From contig NC_133106.1 of assembly GCF_022965805.1 (NCBI RefSeq), positions 35,825,913 through 35,889,912 on the forward strand: 64,000 bases of DNA, written 5' to 3'. Below are positions 44,501 to 56,088 of this stretch, piece by piece (positions within the stretch are counted from its first letter, which is position 1; every line of letters starts with the position of its first letter). The notes beneath the pieces are model-generated. The model was not told the origin of the DNA and ran no database searches. It saw only the letters and a program-made list of their open reading frames with translations. The DNA comes from Primulina eburnea (Eukaryota; Streptophyta; Magnoliopsida; Lamiales; Gesneriaceae). Both the position numbers and the translations under genes were made by a program.

Positions 44501-47500
44501 TTTAGTGAAGGATTAGACTAAATTCAAAAGAAATTCTTCACTTTTATTCAAGTTTAAGTAGCTATACAAATTGTGTTGGGTCTAATTGTTTTATTAATAA
44601 ATAATAAATAATTTTTTGGGCTCTTCTCAATACTAGGCTTAAGGCAGCCGACTATTAGGCGTCACCTCAGGTTCGGCTAATATGTCCAAATTACGTACAA
44701 CCCATAAAAACAGGAGAACAATGCCAAGAAATTGATACCTTTGTTGGAACGGATCCACAACCAATGGAGACTAAGCAATGTATTTTAGCATCAGGCCATA
44801 ATAGTTGTGCTTCTCGTATGGCAAAAATAGTAGGATTGTTAGCCACTATAGCACCATCTTGCCAACGACATACACCTGTGCATGAAATGTTCAGAAAAAG
44901 AAGGCAAAGATTTCTCCTGATAACCTCTGTAATGGTGAAAAGAAATTCAGGGACACAAGAAAAGTTACCATCAGAGAAATCATCTAGATAATATGGTGCT
45001 GCAGATGATGCTCTTATAGCTTGCCAGATGTGATGCTTACAACTTCCAATAAAAGCATGGCGCTTGTATCCAACTTGAGCTCCAGTAGTAGCAGCTCCTT
45101 GCCCACCAGTAGTCAAGTTTTCAGTAAATGCAGACGAAATTTCAGGCGTTCCAGGAGGATACTGATATTCGTGAGAGCAAAAAATTACGCAAACAGCAAC
45201 CGAAAAAAAACCTTCAAGTTTGCAATGATGCAAACATTAAAAACAAGATATAAATTTTTGCGTCAAACCTGATAATTTCGAAATATATATGGCTGAGCTG
45301 GTGCAACACTGACAAGGGTTGATACAACAAAAACTTTCGGGATTCTCTTAACTGCAGATTCAATTAAGAGATCTCCTTCGTCATCAGCACAAATCTCCTT
45401 CAATAGCTTCTCAAACTGATCTGCACTGTGCTGAAAGAATGAAGTCGTTCTCAATTTCCAAAAAGAATGACGAATTTCCAGAACATTTGCACATAATTTG
45501 TAGGAAATCAAAGTGAAATAGAAAGGCAGAACGATAGAAGTTATGTAACTGGTGAAGAAAACGGGAAATGCGAGGAAATGGTGAGAGATGGGCAACTATT
45601 AACAGATCAAAATACATTTGCTCAGAAGCATACATTTTTATATCATTTGTCGGAAATCAATTTGAAATAGAAAGGCAGAACCATAGAAGTTATGTTACTG
45701 GTGAAGAAAACAGGAAATGCGAGGAAATGATGAGAGATGGGCAACTATTAACAGATCAAACTGGCCACACAAGCAAATTGAAGATAGCAACAATGAAATA
45801 AAACCAAAGACTATACTTTAGATCCATGTACAACAACACGAAAACTCTGTGATGAGCTCTTGTAGATTTGATCTAACTTTTCTCTCCATGTTGCTGCTTC
45901 ATTGTCCTTCGGAACAGGTTCAGCAAAAACAAGTTTCCCTGGGAAAATCAAAACAAAACGTAAGTAGACTATAAGCACAGAAAATCAAATAACAAATTTG
46001 GGTGAAATCATGAGCACGAGTCTCCTAATAAAGCAGAACATTACCAAGTTCTTTGTAAATTTCTTCACACTTTTCCAAGGACATCAATTTAATTCCAAGA
46101 GCTACGGCAAGCATACCACCGGTAGATGTTCCACAAATAAGGTCAAACAGTTCATGAATTTGTTTCCCGGTACCCTTCTCAATTTCTCTCAAAATCTTGA
46201 CAGTTGCCAGTCCTTTCATGCCACCACCATCCATTGCAAGTATGCGTAATCCTCTTTTAGGAACTTGTCGTCCTTTAGTAGCACGGCGCAGAATCTCGTT
46301 CTCCCCTATGATGGCATAATGTATCCGCTTCAAGATTATGCACGCAACAAGTAGGCAATCATAGGAAATATATCTTAGAAAAAAACCCACCAAATATAGC
46401 CAGAACACGTGCTGCAGCTTTACGCACTCGAGGCTCAGAAGCAGCTGTCAGTCGCAAAAGAAGTTCCCGCAGACTTTCTGAAGTGACTAAGGTTCGACGA
46501 TTTTCCAAACAGAAAGCTAAATTTCCAAGGGCAAATAGAGCTAATATTTGTACCTAAGACCGAAAAACATTCATTTTGAGCACATATGAAAGGGAAAAAC
46601 AATGGAAAATTTTGAGTCATGAGTAAGGTGAACTTGCCTCTGGGTTTTTATGTCCACATAATAACTTAACTGATTTCAATACATCTTTAGTCAACATTTT
46701 CTGAGCAACAATATCAGAAGTAAATGCCAACTTGACCACAACTTGCAAAACGGAGATTACTTCTTGGGCCCCTGCAGATTTTAACACTCTTTCAATAGGT
46801 TGCATAATGTCAGATTTGATCAATTGCATTGCCACCTGAACATCTGATGCAAGAGATGAGAGAGCAAAGCAAGCTTGCTCAACCTGATACAACCCACAAT
46901 TAATGTGAAAAAAATATCAAGAAATAAACAAAGAGTTAACTGTGATAAACTGTAGCATACCACGTGCTGGTTATCACTGCTTATCATACTTATAAGCTGC
47001 CGCACTGCATTCTCATCTTTTCCAACAACTACACGGTTTCCATCATCTTGCATTATCTTTGCAAGAGCAGATGCCAGTAGAGGGTGATGACAAGAAGAAA
47101 AACGGAATATGAGAGAGAAGAATGCACTCAGCTTATGTCGGGATGCAACAAAATAAGAACTATTCTCCATCTGCGATCAAACCAGAAAAGTGTGTGATCT
47201 AAGTTGAAAAGACAAAATCTAGAGTACAACTTAATCAAACAACCAAAAGACTACATCACTACACACCTCAATCTGTACACTGACTGATCTTAAATTATCA
47301 TCAGCCACAATTCTTATGTTTGCAAGAGACAAGTGGCGGAGTTCTTGCAATGGTAAAATATCAGGAAGAAATTCAAGGGGATTCCCAAAAAGCCTCAAAA
47401 CGCGTAACTCTGCCATAGCCCTGTCAAAAGCTGGAGACAACCATTAAGATTTGAAAACATTTCTGCGGACATAACCAGAGCACAACGATAGAGATCAGCA

Positions 47501-49041
47501 AATTGAAAACTATAGATAGCAATTCAATGACCTGAAGTCAAGAAGGGGCCTGACCAGCTTGTTGTGTTCCAGTGACAATTCAACAAGACCAGCACACTGT
47601 CTTAATTCCACTGCTTATAGTTGCCAACATAGACATAACAGGTAATAGCAAAATTAGATAGATTATCATATGGTGCAAGATGTCTTTGCAATTAATACAG
47701 AAAATAAAACCAAAACAAAGCATAAAAATCCTACCAGGTATGGAGACAAGCATGTTGTAGTCTATGGCAAGAACTTTCAAGTGTTTCAGCTCACCAAGCT
47801 CAGGTGGCAAAGTGGAGAGCCTGTTATTATCAAGGTACAATTTCTCAAGAAGTGGCAGGCGAGTTATCTCCACTGGCAGTGACTGAGGAAACACAAACAT
47901 GAGCATAAATAAAGGTCCTTTTGATACTAATGTTTAGTTTTGATGCAAGAGAAACAGACTCCCCTAGTTTGCGACAACAGAACACGTAGCTGTATATCTA
48001 GCATTTCAAGATTAGAGTTGGAGCTATGCTACATTAAGAGATACAAACCTAGCAGATGTCTAATTGGAATTTATTGGCATATACATGAATCAACAAGTAC
48101 AGTCCATCAAAAAGGTATATTTTGAAGACCACCACCTCTCGTATAGAGAATATAAGTAATGCAGACCATCAAACTTGAATCTCAACATCATAGAACATAC
48201 TCAAACTCTCTTAATTTGATCTACTCTATGACACTCAACTGTGTAAAGAAGTGCTGATTCTTTACTACAAAAGAAAACATATGTCAGCATGAGCTTGAAA
48301 AACAATGTAATTTTTGGTTACAGAAAATGGTCCAACATGATTTTGGTAAGACAAATTACTCACATTTAATCCAAGACCGCAGAGACTAACCACAGCAACA
48401 TTTCGCCAATGTTTCAGGCAGCTTGACCCGATAACCACTCCATCAGCAACACCATTGGCGAAATTGGACTTCATCAACTTCAGCAAAACCCCAATTCCAC
48501 CATCATTCTGCTGCCCAGAACCCCCCGCCCTCCAAAGTATAATACCCTTCAGTGGCTCCCTTTTCTTGACAACCCTCATCTCCACTCCTATACCCTCTCC
48601 CTCCCTAGCGTAAGTTTCCAAACTTCCACCACCATTACTTCCCAAATCATCCCCTCCATTCTCTAAACTGTCCACCTCATTCTTAGTCACCGGAACTCCC
48701 CCCTTCTCCCTCAACTCAATTTCCACGGAGTCTTGGGGTGAGGGCAAAGCGACCATGACCTGTGACTGGAGTTTCAACGCGACTTGATCCTCGTCATCCC
48801 CCGCGTTCCAATCGAGGTCAATCCTAAACCCCAGTTTCTCTTGATCGTTATCGAGTTTGGCGGCTATGGCTACGGCGTCCTGTACCGACGTCGTCGGGGA
48901 GGATCCAGAGAACGGAGAAGCGGAAGATGATGACCGAGACGACGTCGGGGTAACGTCATCGAGCGAATCCGCATCTGCTCCATAACTCAACGTCAAGTGG
49001 AAGACTTCCGATGGGCGCTTCCAACCCAGTCCCCACGACAT
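41504..49041 (-). CDS. PLA1: Phospholipase A I, LRR-ARM-patatin protein
   Basis: The 18 exons are 48364-49041, 47735-47882, 47532-47610, 47267-47420, 46961-47170, 46638-46883, 46391-46553, 46045-46305, 45817-45938, 45269-45430, 44969-45161, 44739-44875, 44020-44158, 43631-43822, 43038-43515, 42726-42942, 42561-42650 and 41504-41944. They total 4110 bases and 1369 residues. Order: a Ser-rich N-terminus, leucine-rich repeats (LPLLEKLYLDNNRLSTLPPE), ARM-like repeats (QACFALSSLASDVQVA), then a patatin lipase domain. The lipase domain has oxyanion motif DGGGMKG, nucleophile GTSTGG and catalytic Asp in WQDGA. A long conserved tail contains VHRYIGRQTQ and SLRYTCHIPSVP. It matches Arabidopsis PLA I (At1g61850), a plastid acyl hydrolase supplying fatty acids for basal jasmonate. 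Intron 6 has a GC donor. All phases close, so the gene appears functional. Confidence 0.95.
45498..45760. repeat. 149-bp-period tandem duplication inside a PLA I intron
   Basis: Segments of about 112 bases starting at 45498 and 45647 are nearly identical. Both run through GAAATAGAAAGGCAGAAC, GAAATGCGAGGAAATG and GATGGGCAACTATTAACAG and are separated by about 35 bases. The duplication lies between the exons at 45269-45430 and 45817-45938 and leaves splice sites intact. Confidence 0.9.
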
Positions 49042-49649
49042 TGATCCCAGATCAGATCAGGGTTTATTAATCTCCTTTTTCTCTATTTTCTTGAACTTCT
49101 TTGACTGATACAGCATTGAACGATCATATTGAAATCAAGAATGCGATTCAAATGACTCTGCATTCAAGAATCAAAATGATAATTAAAAAAAATAAAGATC
49201 TTGGTTTCAGTATGAATCAAAATTCCAGATTTTTGTGGATTCGATTGAACCGTAACAGAATGTTATTAATAATTGATAATAAAGGAAGTAATTACGCATA
49301 GTGTGGAATGTGGACTGCTGCCATCTTCGTTGGGTGTAATGCATTTGTTGCGTAGGATTTGGCGGTTTTGGAATCCTTATAAACTCGTTTCTACGTCGTG
49401 ACGGAGACCAGACGGCTAGTACGACGCCGTATAACAATTTCAAAGTGAATTGCATGCCATCAAGGGTTTTGTTTTATAGATTACACATTCAGTAAAACAA
49501 ATTAGCATTAGAATTCAAAATGGTTAGAAACTGAATGAAATAATATATATGATAAAAAAATTTGCAATACTTCTTAATAAAATATAAACATCAAAATGTT
49601 CAGATATCGTCTTAATTGTCAATTTGTTATATATATCTTTCATCCATTC

Positions 49650-49770
49650 TGATTCGTGAAAAATATTATATTTTATATTAAAAATATTATTTTTTTCATT
49701 TTAAATATGAATTTAATTGACTTGTCTCATGAAAATAGATTCATAAGACCGTCGCAAGAGACTTACTCAA
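49650..49770 (+). mobile_element. Partial, degraded relative of the foldback MITE
   Basis: Only the right half is recognisable: a run of ATTATTTTTT motifs, then TTGACTTGTCTCATGAAAATAG and ATAAGACCGTCGCAAGAGAC followed by TTACTC, the family's right end. It is in plus orientation, 136 bases before the inverted full copy E. Confidence 0.6.
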
Positions 49771-49905
49771 ATAGAAAATAGTTTTTTTTACAATAAAATT
49801 ATTAGATAATCAGCAAATAAGAAATTTATATCAACTAGTGACTTGAGAGAATTTTTTTTTAAAGAATTCGACTTAGTTACGATATTTTAAAAATCAAATA
49901 TGATC

Positions 49906-50068
49906 GAGTGAGTCTCATGTGAATCCGTGAGACGGGTCAACCCTGCCCATATTCACAATAAAAAGTAATACTCTTAGCATAAAAAATAATATTTTTTCAT
50001 GGGTGATCCAAATAAGATATCCGTCTCACAAATACGACCTGTGAGATCGTCTCACACAAGTTTTTGTC
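49906..50068 (-). mobile_element. Foldback MITE copy E (inverted orientation)
   Basis: This reverse-orientation copy opens GAGTGAGTCTCATGTGAATCC, has GTGAGACGGGTCAACCC and ends GTGAGATCGTCTCACACAAG then TTTTTGTC. The flanks AATATGATC (49897-49905) and AATACGATA (50069-50077) agree at seven of nine positions, compatible with an old 9-bp target duplication. Confidence 0.82.
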
Positions 50069-51289
50069 AATACGATATATGATTTTGTATAATTATAAAA
50101 TATAAAATTTAAATATATTTTGCAAAATTAAATATGTACTGGAGTTAAACATGTGAACTAACATAGAATTAAGAAAAAAAATTCACTCAAGATTATTAGT
50201 GTTTATCTTGCTTGCTTTATCAATACATGCACTTCTTGTTTTAGTAATAATATAAATAACAATATAGATAAAAAATATATATATAAAATATATTTGATCT
50301 AAACCAATCACATTATAATGGCAACAAATATGTACATATTTCATTTGATATATTTGGTTATATTCAAAAAAAAAAAAAAAGCAAATAATCTCGCTAAAAT
50401 ATGTTGAAGAATGTGAAGTATTTTTAATTTTATTTAAAATTATGGAGTAGATATTTTGCTATAGATATATATTTAATGATATAGAGACATATTAAAATAT
50501 TGTATATCGGGTGAAAATATGGTGAAATAATTCAATAATTTTGGGTGGAATTTAGAAGTTGGACGTATAAAATGAACCCAAGACTTTTCATCAAAGACCA
50601 ATTATACCATTATTATTTCATTAACGACAGTCTTCGTTTACTTTCTAAATAAATATATGTATACATACATAATACATAATACCCTAAAGATTTTTTAAGG
50701 AGAAATAAGTTTTTTTGTCCAACAACTTCTCACATTTTTTTAGTTCACAAATTTTCTAATTTTTTGTTTTGGAATAATAACTTTTGAAAATCGACTATTT
50801 TAGTCAGTCAAACGCCGAGATGTTCGATTTTCGCCAAAAAACATTAATTAGACTGTAGTTAAAGTTGACGTAATTAATAAACTTGAAAAAAAAAACTTAA
50901 AATCTATATCATATCATATTATTTATATTAAAAATGTTTTTAATAGCATAAAATCTAAGTGACAAAATACAAGAGAGATTTTTTCATCTCACGTGACAAG
51001 AAAAATGAAATCTGAAAATCAGAAAAGTTGAAGCCCTAAAACACTTCAATCGATGAGATTGAGAAAAAATATTGAAGTCTACTAGTCCCTTTTAATTTCG
51101 TCGAAGAATAAAAATAAAAATGGACAAAATTCCACACCAGAGATGGAAGTCTTGACTTTTTCGATGGAGGTGGTGCTTTCTAATTTACGTTCTTCTTCGC
51201 TCTTCACGGTTAAATGGTCTTGGACTCGGGAGGATTTGGTGGGAAATACATATTAACTTTACCTTTTGTTTATTTTTTTTAACTTGGAT

Positions 51290-51480
51290 TTTATTAGGAG
51301 TGATGATATCAGACCAGACTTGTCCACCTAATCCGGTTCGATCCGAAAAAATCACGTTTGGAGTATGGGTTTGAGGCTTTGAGTCAGATCGGATTAGATC
51401 CAATATCTAACCAAAAAAGAGATTGGGTTAATTTTTTTATAAAATATATACTTAATAGATATTGTCTATATTTTTTTTTT
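51290..51480. repeat. Degenerate TCCGGTTCGATCC-type repeat
   Basis: The segment contains CCTAATCCGGTTCGATCCG, GGATTAGATCCAATATC and similar units, more GC-rich than the surroundings and resembling ends of plant non-autonomous elements. No boundaries were established. Confidence 0.3.
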
Positions 51481-51503
51481 GACAGCTGAAATCTTGTAAT
51501 TTA

Positions 51504-51809
51504 TTAAGATGAAGATAGGTCCGCAATTACAAGTTTAATCAACCACAAAAAAAATGATCCATGCTCCCAGACAAAATGAGAGGAGGATGAAAAAGCAAAA
51601 ACAGCAACCGAGTGAGCCACCCGGTTAGCTGATCTCCTAACATGAGTAAGATGAGGACTCTCGAGAGCCTCCATAAGAATGCTAATATCCGCAGCAATTG
51701 AGCCCACATAACTAAGATCCTCTTCTGACCTTGTGACTGCTTGTACTACAAGAAGAGAGTACGAGGTGATATGATGAATCTGAATGTTGTGTTCGAGATG
51801 GTATTTCAT
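51504..51809 (-). mobile_element. LINE-type RNase H fragment
   Basis: A minus-strand frame of about 100 codons includes LLVVQAVTRSEEDLSYVGSI, then ISILMEALESPHLTHVRRSA and NRVAHSVAVFAF. The HVRR.AN.VAH signature is typical of the RNase H-like domain (RVT_3) at the end of plant LINE polyproteins and related host genes. No reverse transcriptase is attached. A (TTTTA)n tract and a duplicated GTTCGAGATGGTATTTCATT flank its upstream side. Confidence 0.65.
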
Positions 51810-52082
51810 TTTATTTTATTTTATTTTATTGTGTTCGAGATGGTATTTCATTTAAAATAATATTTACTTAACTTATAAAACAAGTGTTTTGGATAAAATC
51901 AACAAAAGTAAATTAAAAAATTATTAAAATCATATTTTAATAAATAAATTCGTAGTTTTGTAATCTACACTTTTCTTATAATCCAACACGCAAGCTCAGA
52001 GCGGCCACAACCTGCTGCTCTCTCCTCTTCCCTGCAACACTCCTCCCGTTGTTCAAGGCTGCGTCTCTCTCTTTCATTCTCC

Positions 52083-52677
52083 GTAAGTGATTTCCCTTTC
52101 CCTCTGTTTCTATCCCACCATTTAAAACTATGGCGATTTGCGGACATGGATTTATCTTTGCTGTTATGAAGGTCTTAGGTTAAAGTGTTTGATTTTAATT
52201 CTCGATTTTAGGCTACCGGGTTGGTTTCGAATAAGGGTTGGGTATCGGTTTTATTTTGTTCTTGATTCCATATCATAAACTTAAACGATGAAAAGATTGG
52301 CTATCTGAAGCTATGCTTGTAGTTCCAAGATTTTTAATTTATGATATAACTTTGTCCTGGATTTATATTATTGTCATTAAAAAAAAAGGAAGAAGAATAT
52401 ATCGCGCCGTCATGCGTCGCAATACTCGACGATCCTAGCACGGCCTGAGGATGTGTATTTCGTTTTTGGGGCTTGAATATCAGGATTATGTTCTCAAGAT
52501 TCTCATTTGAGGGCTTTGATTTGATTCATATCTTGGTTTGTCACCAGTTACTTGCTGTTTTTGAAATTGCTACACCACGTCCATGCCAAGCCTTGAAAAT
52601 GTGATTTTTGTATCAGATCCGTGGCATTAGATTTTTATATCGTGGATCTGACTATTGTTTTGTTGAATATGTGCAGT
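52083..52677 (+). other. Probable 5' UTR intron of VPS28
   Basis: A donor CTCC|GTAAGTGATTTCC follows a pyrimidine-rich leader near 52083. An acceptor ATATGTGCAG ends close to 52677, 80 bases ahead of the start codon. Leader introns are common in plant housekeeping genes. It is inferred from splice consensus only. Confidence 0.4.
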
Positions 52678-52757
52678 GACAAGGTCTTACTTCTCTTTGC
52701 GCGTGTCCCGTTCTCTTCTCCAAACTGTAATCGTATTATTAACTTCATATATTACAC

Positions 52758-53387
52758 ATGGAGGTTAAACTATGGAACGACAAGCGCGAAAGAGAGATGT
52801 ACGACAATTTTGGTGAGCTTTTCGCAATTATAAAAGCTACTGAGAAGCTTGAGAAAGCTTATGTTCGTGACATAATTTCTCCATCAGAGTACGAAACTGA
52901 ATGCCAAAAATTATTAACCCACTTCAAGACTCTATCTTCCACTGTGAAAGACATCGTGCCAAGCATTGAGAGGTTCCATGATATATATAAAATGGACTGC
53001 CCGGCTGCCCTGAATCGGCTTGTGATTTCAGGTGTTCCTGCCACTATTGAGCACCGTACAACTTCAGCACTATCAGCCACAACTTCAGCTGCCATTGTTG
53101 CAGTGTGTGTACAGAATTTCATTACGGCAATGGATTCTTTGAAACTGAACATGGTTGCTGTTGATCAGGTCCATCCATTGTTGTCTGATTTAGCTGCTTC
53201 TCTCAATAAGTTGTCGATTCTGCCACCCGATTTCGAGGGCAAGACGAAGATGAAGGAATGGATTGCCAGACTTTCAAAAATGGGTGCTGCTGATGAGCTG
53301 ACGGAGCAGCATGCACGGCAGCTACACTTTGATCTGGAGTCGTCTTACAACTCCTTCATGGCTGCGTTACCAGCCGCAGGAACGTAG
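52758..53387 (+). CDS. VPS28: VPS28, ESCRT-I subunit
   Basis: A single coding exon encodes 209 residues. VPS28 joins VPS23 and VPS37 in ESCRT-I, which sorts ubiquitinated membrane proteins into multivesicular endosomes. The N-terminal half begins MEVKLWNDKREREMYDNFGE and has the family helix EKLEKAYVRDIISPSEYE, which packs against the ESCRT-I core. The C-terminal half is the four-helix bundle that contacts ESCRT-II and other partners (TAMDSLKLNMVAVDQVHPLL, PPDFEGKTKMKEWIARLSKM). The length equals that of Arabidopsis VPS28. The first ATG after the probable leader intron is the start. Nothing is odd. Confidence 0.97.
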   Translation: MEVKLWNDKREREMYDNFGELFAIIKATEKLEKAYVRDIISPSEYETECQKLLTHFKTLSSTVKDIVPSIERFHDIYKMDCPAALNRLVISGVPATIEHRTTSALSATTSAAIVAVCVQNFITAMDSLKLNMVAVDQVHPLLSDLAASLNKLSILPPDFEGKTKMKEWIARLSKMGAADELTEQHARQLHFDLESSYNSFMAALPAAGT

Positions 53388-53389
53388 TT

Positions 53390-55292
53390 GGTGTGGGGTA
53401 AGGCTGTAAATAAGTGGGTACATTTGTTTTGTGTCTACATGGTTTTGTAGCATATGAAATGTGTATGTCGATTTTAGAAGTTGGTGGGATCTTGATATTG
53501 TTGGACTTTAATTGTCTGCATTTCAAGATTTAAGGAAGTCAGAATCTTTGAAATTTGATTTGTGTCTCAGGTGAATGGGATTGTGTGAAGAAATTGATTT
53601 CTCATGAGAAAAAGAAGTGATCTTTATTTTCTTTTCTATTAAAAGTTGGGTTAATCTTTTCTACGATCGAATATGTTTGCTTGCCCTGTAATCAAGAGTT
53701 TTATTTCATCCCCGCGGGTGCGGAATGATCCATAAGTTCGTGTGTTCTTTGTTGATCAAATGAATTAAAAATTATAGAAAAAATAAAGAAGAAGTGGTCG
53801 ATTTCCCTGGTCAGCCGCACGAAGGGCTGAATTCACATTACGTGCGTGCTTGGTGATGATGCGCATGAAACGAACAATTTAGCAGTCTAGTTAATTAAGT
53901 TGCATGTAATATTCGAGTAACCAAACAAGTTTTTGTTCGAGCTAATCAAATCGCATTTCGGTATAAGAACATAAATTTACAGTGAACTCGATCTATTCAA
54001 TAATAGTAGTAAAAAAAAATCTAATCCGACTAAAGTTGCTCTCTGTTCTAATGACCAATTCAAAGTGCTGGGGTTGTTCGGTTTTCCGGATTGAGTATAT
54101 ATCCATTATAGGCCCATTATGCATTGGGCATCTATTTTCACTGAAACACAAACCGGCAAACACTACTGGGTTTCTAAACATACCTTCAGTGACTGCAGTC
54201 TCGGCTAAACATCATTTCCCTTCCGTTTAGTAACGATTTTTTTAGTCCTCTTGTCACGGTTGGTGTTTCCATGTTCTATCACATTTTATGTCACAATTTT
54301 ATAGTTCATCTCATATTCGATCATCGCCGAAATCTCAATCTTGAGGTCGAGTTTGGATCATCATTTCAAATCTATGATTTTAAATTCTTTCACGTGTTTG
54401 ATAAAACTCGATTCAGTTAAATTTCAAATCCATTCGTATCAACACGATCATTTTCAGCAGTAATTGTGACTTTATATATATAAACTTTATAAGTAGGTCG
54501 AGGGTACTATCCTTATTTTAGCATGAACTCGGTCAATAGGTTTACGAAAACTGTCTGAATTGTAGCACATTTAAGAAGATAGAATTCGGATATTCCTTTA
54601 TTTGCTTGACAGGAATAAGATATTTAACTCCCTAGAGCGATATATCAAATCATAAAAATGTAAATATTTTGCCATCAAGTAATAGTTTGACAAATCACAA
54701 CATTAATTTTTTCTTTAGATTTGTTATTACAGTAAAAAGTAATTTAGTGGAATTTTAAAATAATTTATTTATTTAATCAATTTAAGTATTCATCACAATG
54801 TACAATTTTCTAAGTAAATCGAAGCCAGCTTTAGAGATTTTAGGTGCAGTAAATCATATATGAATAAATATATTTTTAATATTTTAATGCATCGGTAGCT
54901 ACAGAGAAACAAGTGTCATTAATTGCTCTGTAAAGTTTTTATATTAAGTATTTGTAAAGGTTTTGGTGTAAAATAAATGTGGCACCAAATTTGATGCATT
55001 TCCCTATACACGCAGTATCAGTATCGTGCATGCCGGGTAATGGTATCCATATCACGCTCTATTATTCTTCATTAATTTTCCAGCGACAACTCACAGATTT
55101 TTGGTCCATCATCTCCTCCATTCACCATAATACATCGATTCACTTCAACGAGGACCGATCCGGTGAACCCTACATCAATTTTCTCAAGGAAAAATTGCTA
55201 TTCTTTTGTCCGTTGTCGTTTTATCATGACTTTCTGATTTTGCTTTTAAAAATTTATTTATTTTTCTTGAATAAATTGATTTAATCGTCTGT

Positions 55293-55335
<43 letters not shown>

Positions 55336-55705
55336 CATGTTATCAATCTAATTATATCTAATCTTCTGGTCCTCTGGAGATTGTAATTATAAAATTTTCA
55401 GATTTAAATACATTGACATCATCTCTCGAAGTCATCATTTTCTGACCATATAACATTTCAACTTAAATGGCTGCTGCCATTTGTACGAATTGAAACTGTT
55501 CGTAGGTATGATTTTAATAACTAATTTATTGCTTCTTTATAAATTTCATCAACTCTCGTTTACAATAAATCTATATATAAACACAAAAATCAATAAATAC
55601 TTTTTAGAGTGGGTTATAAATTCGCTTGAACTTAATATATTCTTACAAATTGTTGGTTTGTCACAAAAATTCATGCATAATTTACATGCGAACTATAAGT
55701 ATTCA
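53390..55705. other. Intergenic spacer
   Basis: The first 250 bases are the likely 3' untranslated region of VPS28. Beyond that is AT-rich sequence with a (TA)n tract near 55295-55331. Open frames at 53982-54230 and 54979-55284 have no motif. Confidence 0.5.
55295..55331. repeat. (TA)n microsatellite
   Basis: An uninterrupted TA tract of about 18 units followed by CATACATG. Confidence 0.9.
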
Positions 55706-55710
55706 CTATA

Positions 55711-56088
55711 TGTTATTCTCCCACATCAGTTGGATAAGATACATGAGAATTGTATATATGGTATTAGACAATCTTTTCTCCTTGAACTAGCTTTTGGGTT
55801 GAGTTATGTCCAAATTCCAATCTTAAATTGGTATTAGATCCCAGATTTCATCGTTATGTGATGGACTGCCCATATTTGGATCACCCGTTCTGTTCACCAT
55901 TGGGTCATTTACAATCTTCACGCTTCAGATGTCCATTCGTGGACGTGAGGAGAGTGTGTTCGTTCTCCCACATCAATTGGATAAAATACTTGAGAGTTAT
56001 ATATATGGTCTTGGAAAATCCTCTTCCTTTGAACTATCTTTTGGGGTTCAATCTTAGCACTATGCGTACGCAATTTCCATGCCTTAAA
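55711..56088 (+). mobile_element. TRIM retrotransposon (miniature LTR element)
   Basis: Two direct LTR-like repeats lie at about 55711-55827 and 55957-56088. They share CTCCCACATCA.TTGGATAA, TATATGGT.TT, CTTTTGG and a TTAAA end. Directly after the first stands TTGGTATTAGATCCC (55828-55842), a degraded version of the TGGTATCAGAGCC primer-binding site for initiator Met tRNA. Directly before the second is the purine tract GTGAGGAGAGTG. The internal region is only about 130 bases and encodes nothing, so movement would need enzymes from another element. The copies have diverged, so insertion is not recent. Confidence 0.75.

Larger units (their letters stand above)
49045..51290. other. Intergenic spacer upstream of PLA I
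   Basis: The left part is promoter and leader of the PLA I gene, including a low-complexity ATT/GAA-rich stretch. MITE copy E and a partial relative lie within. The rest is AT-rich with no gene. Confidence 0.5.
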
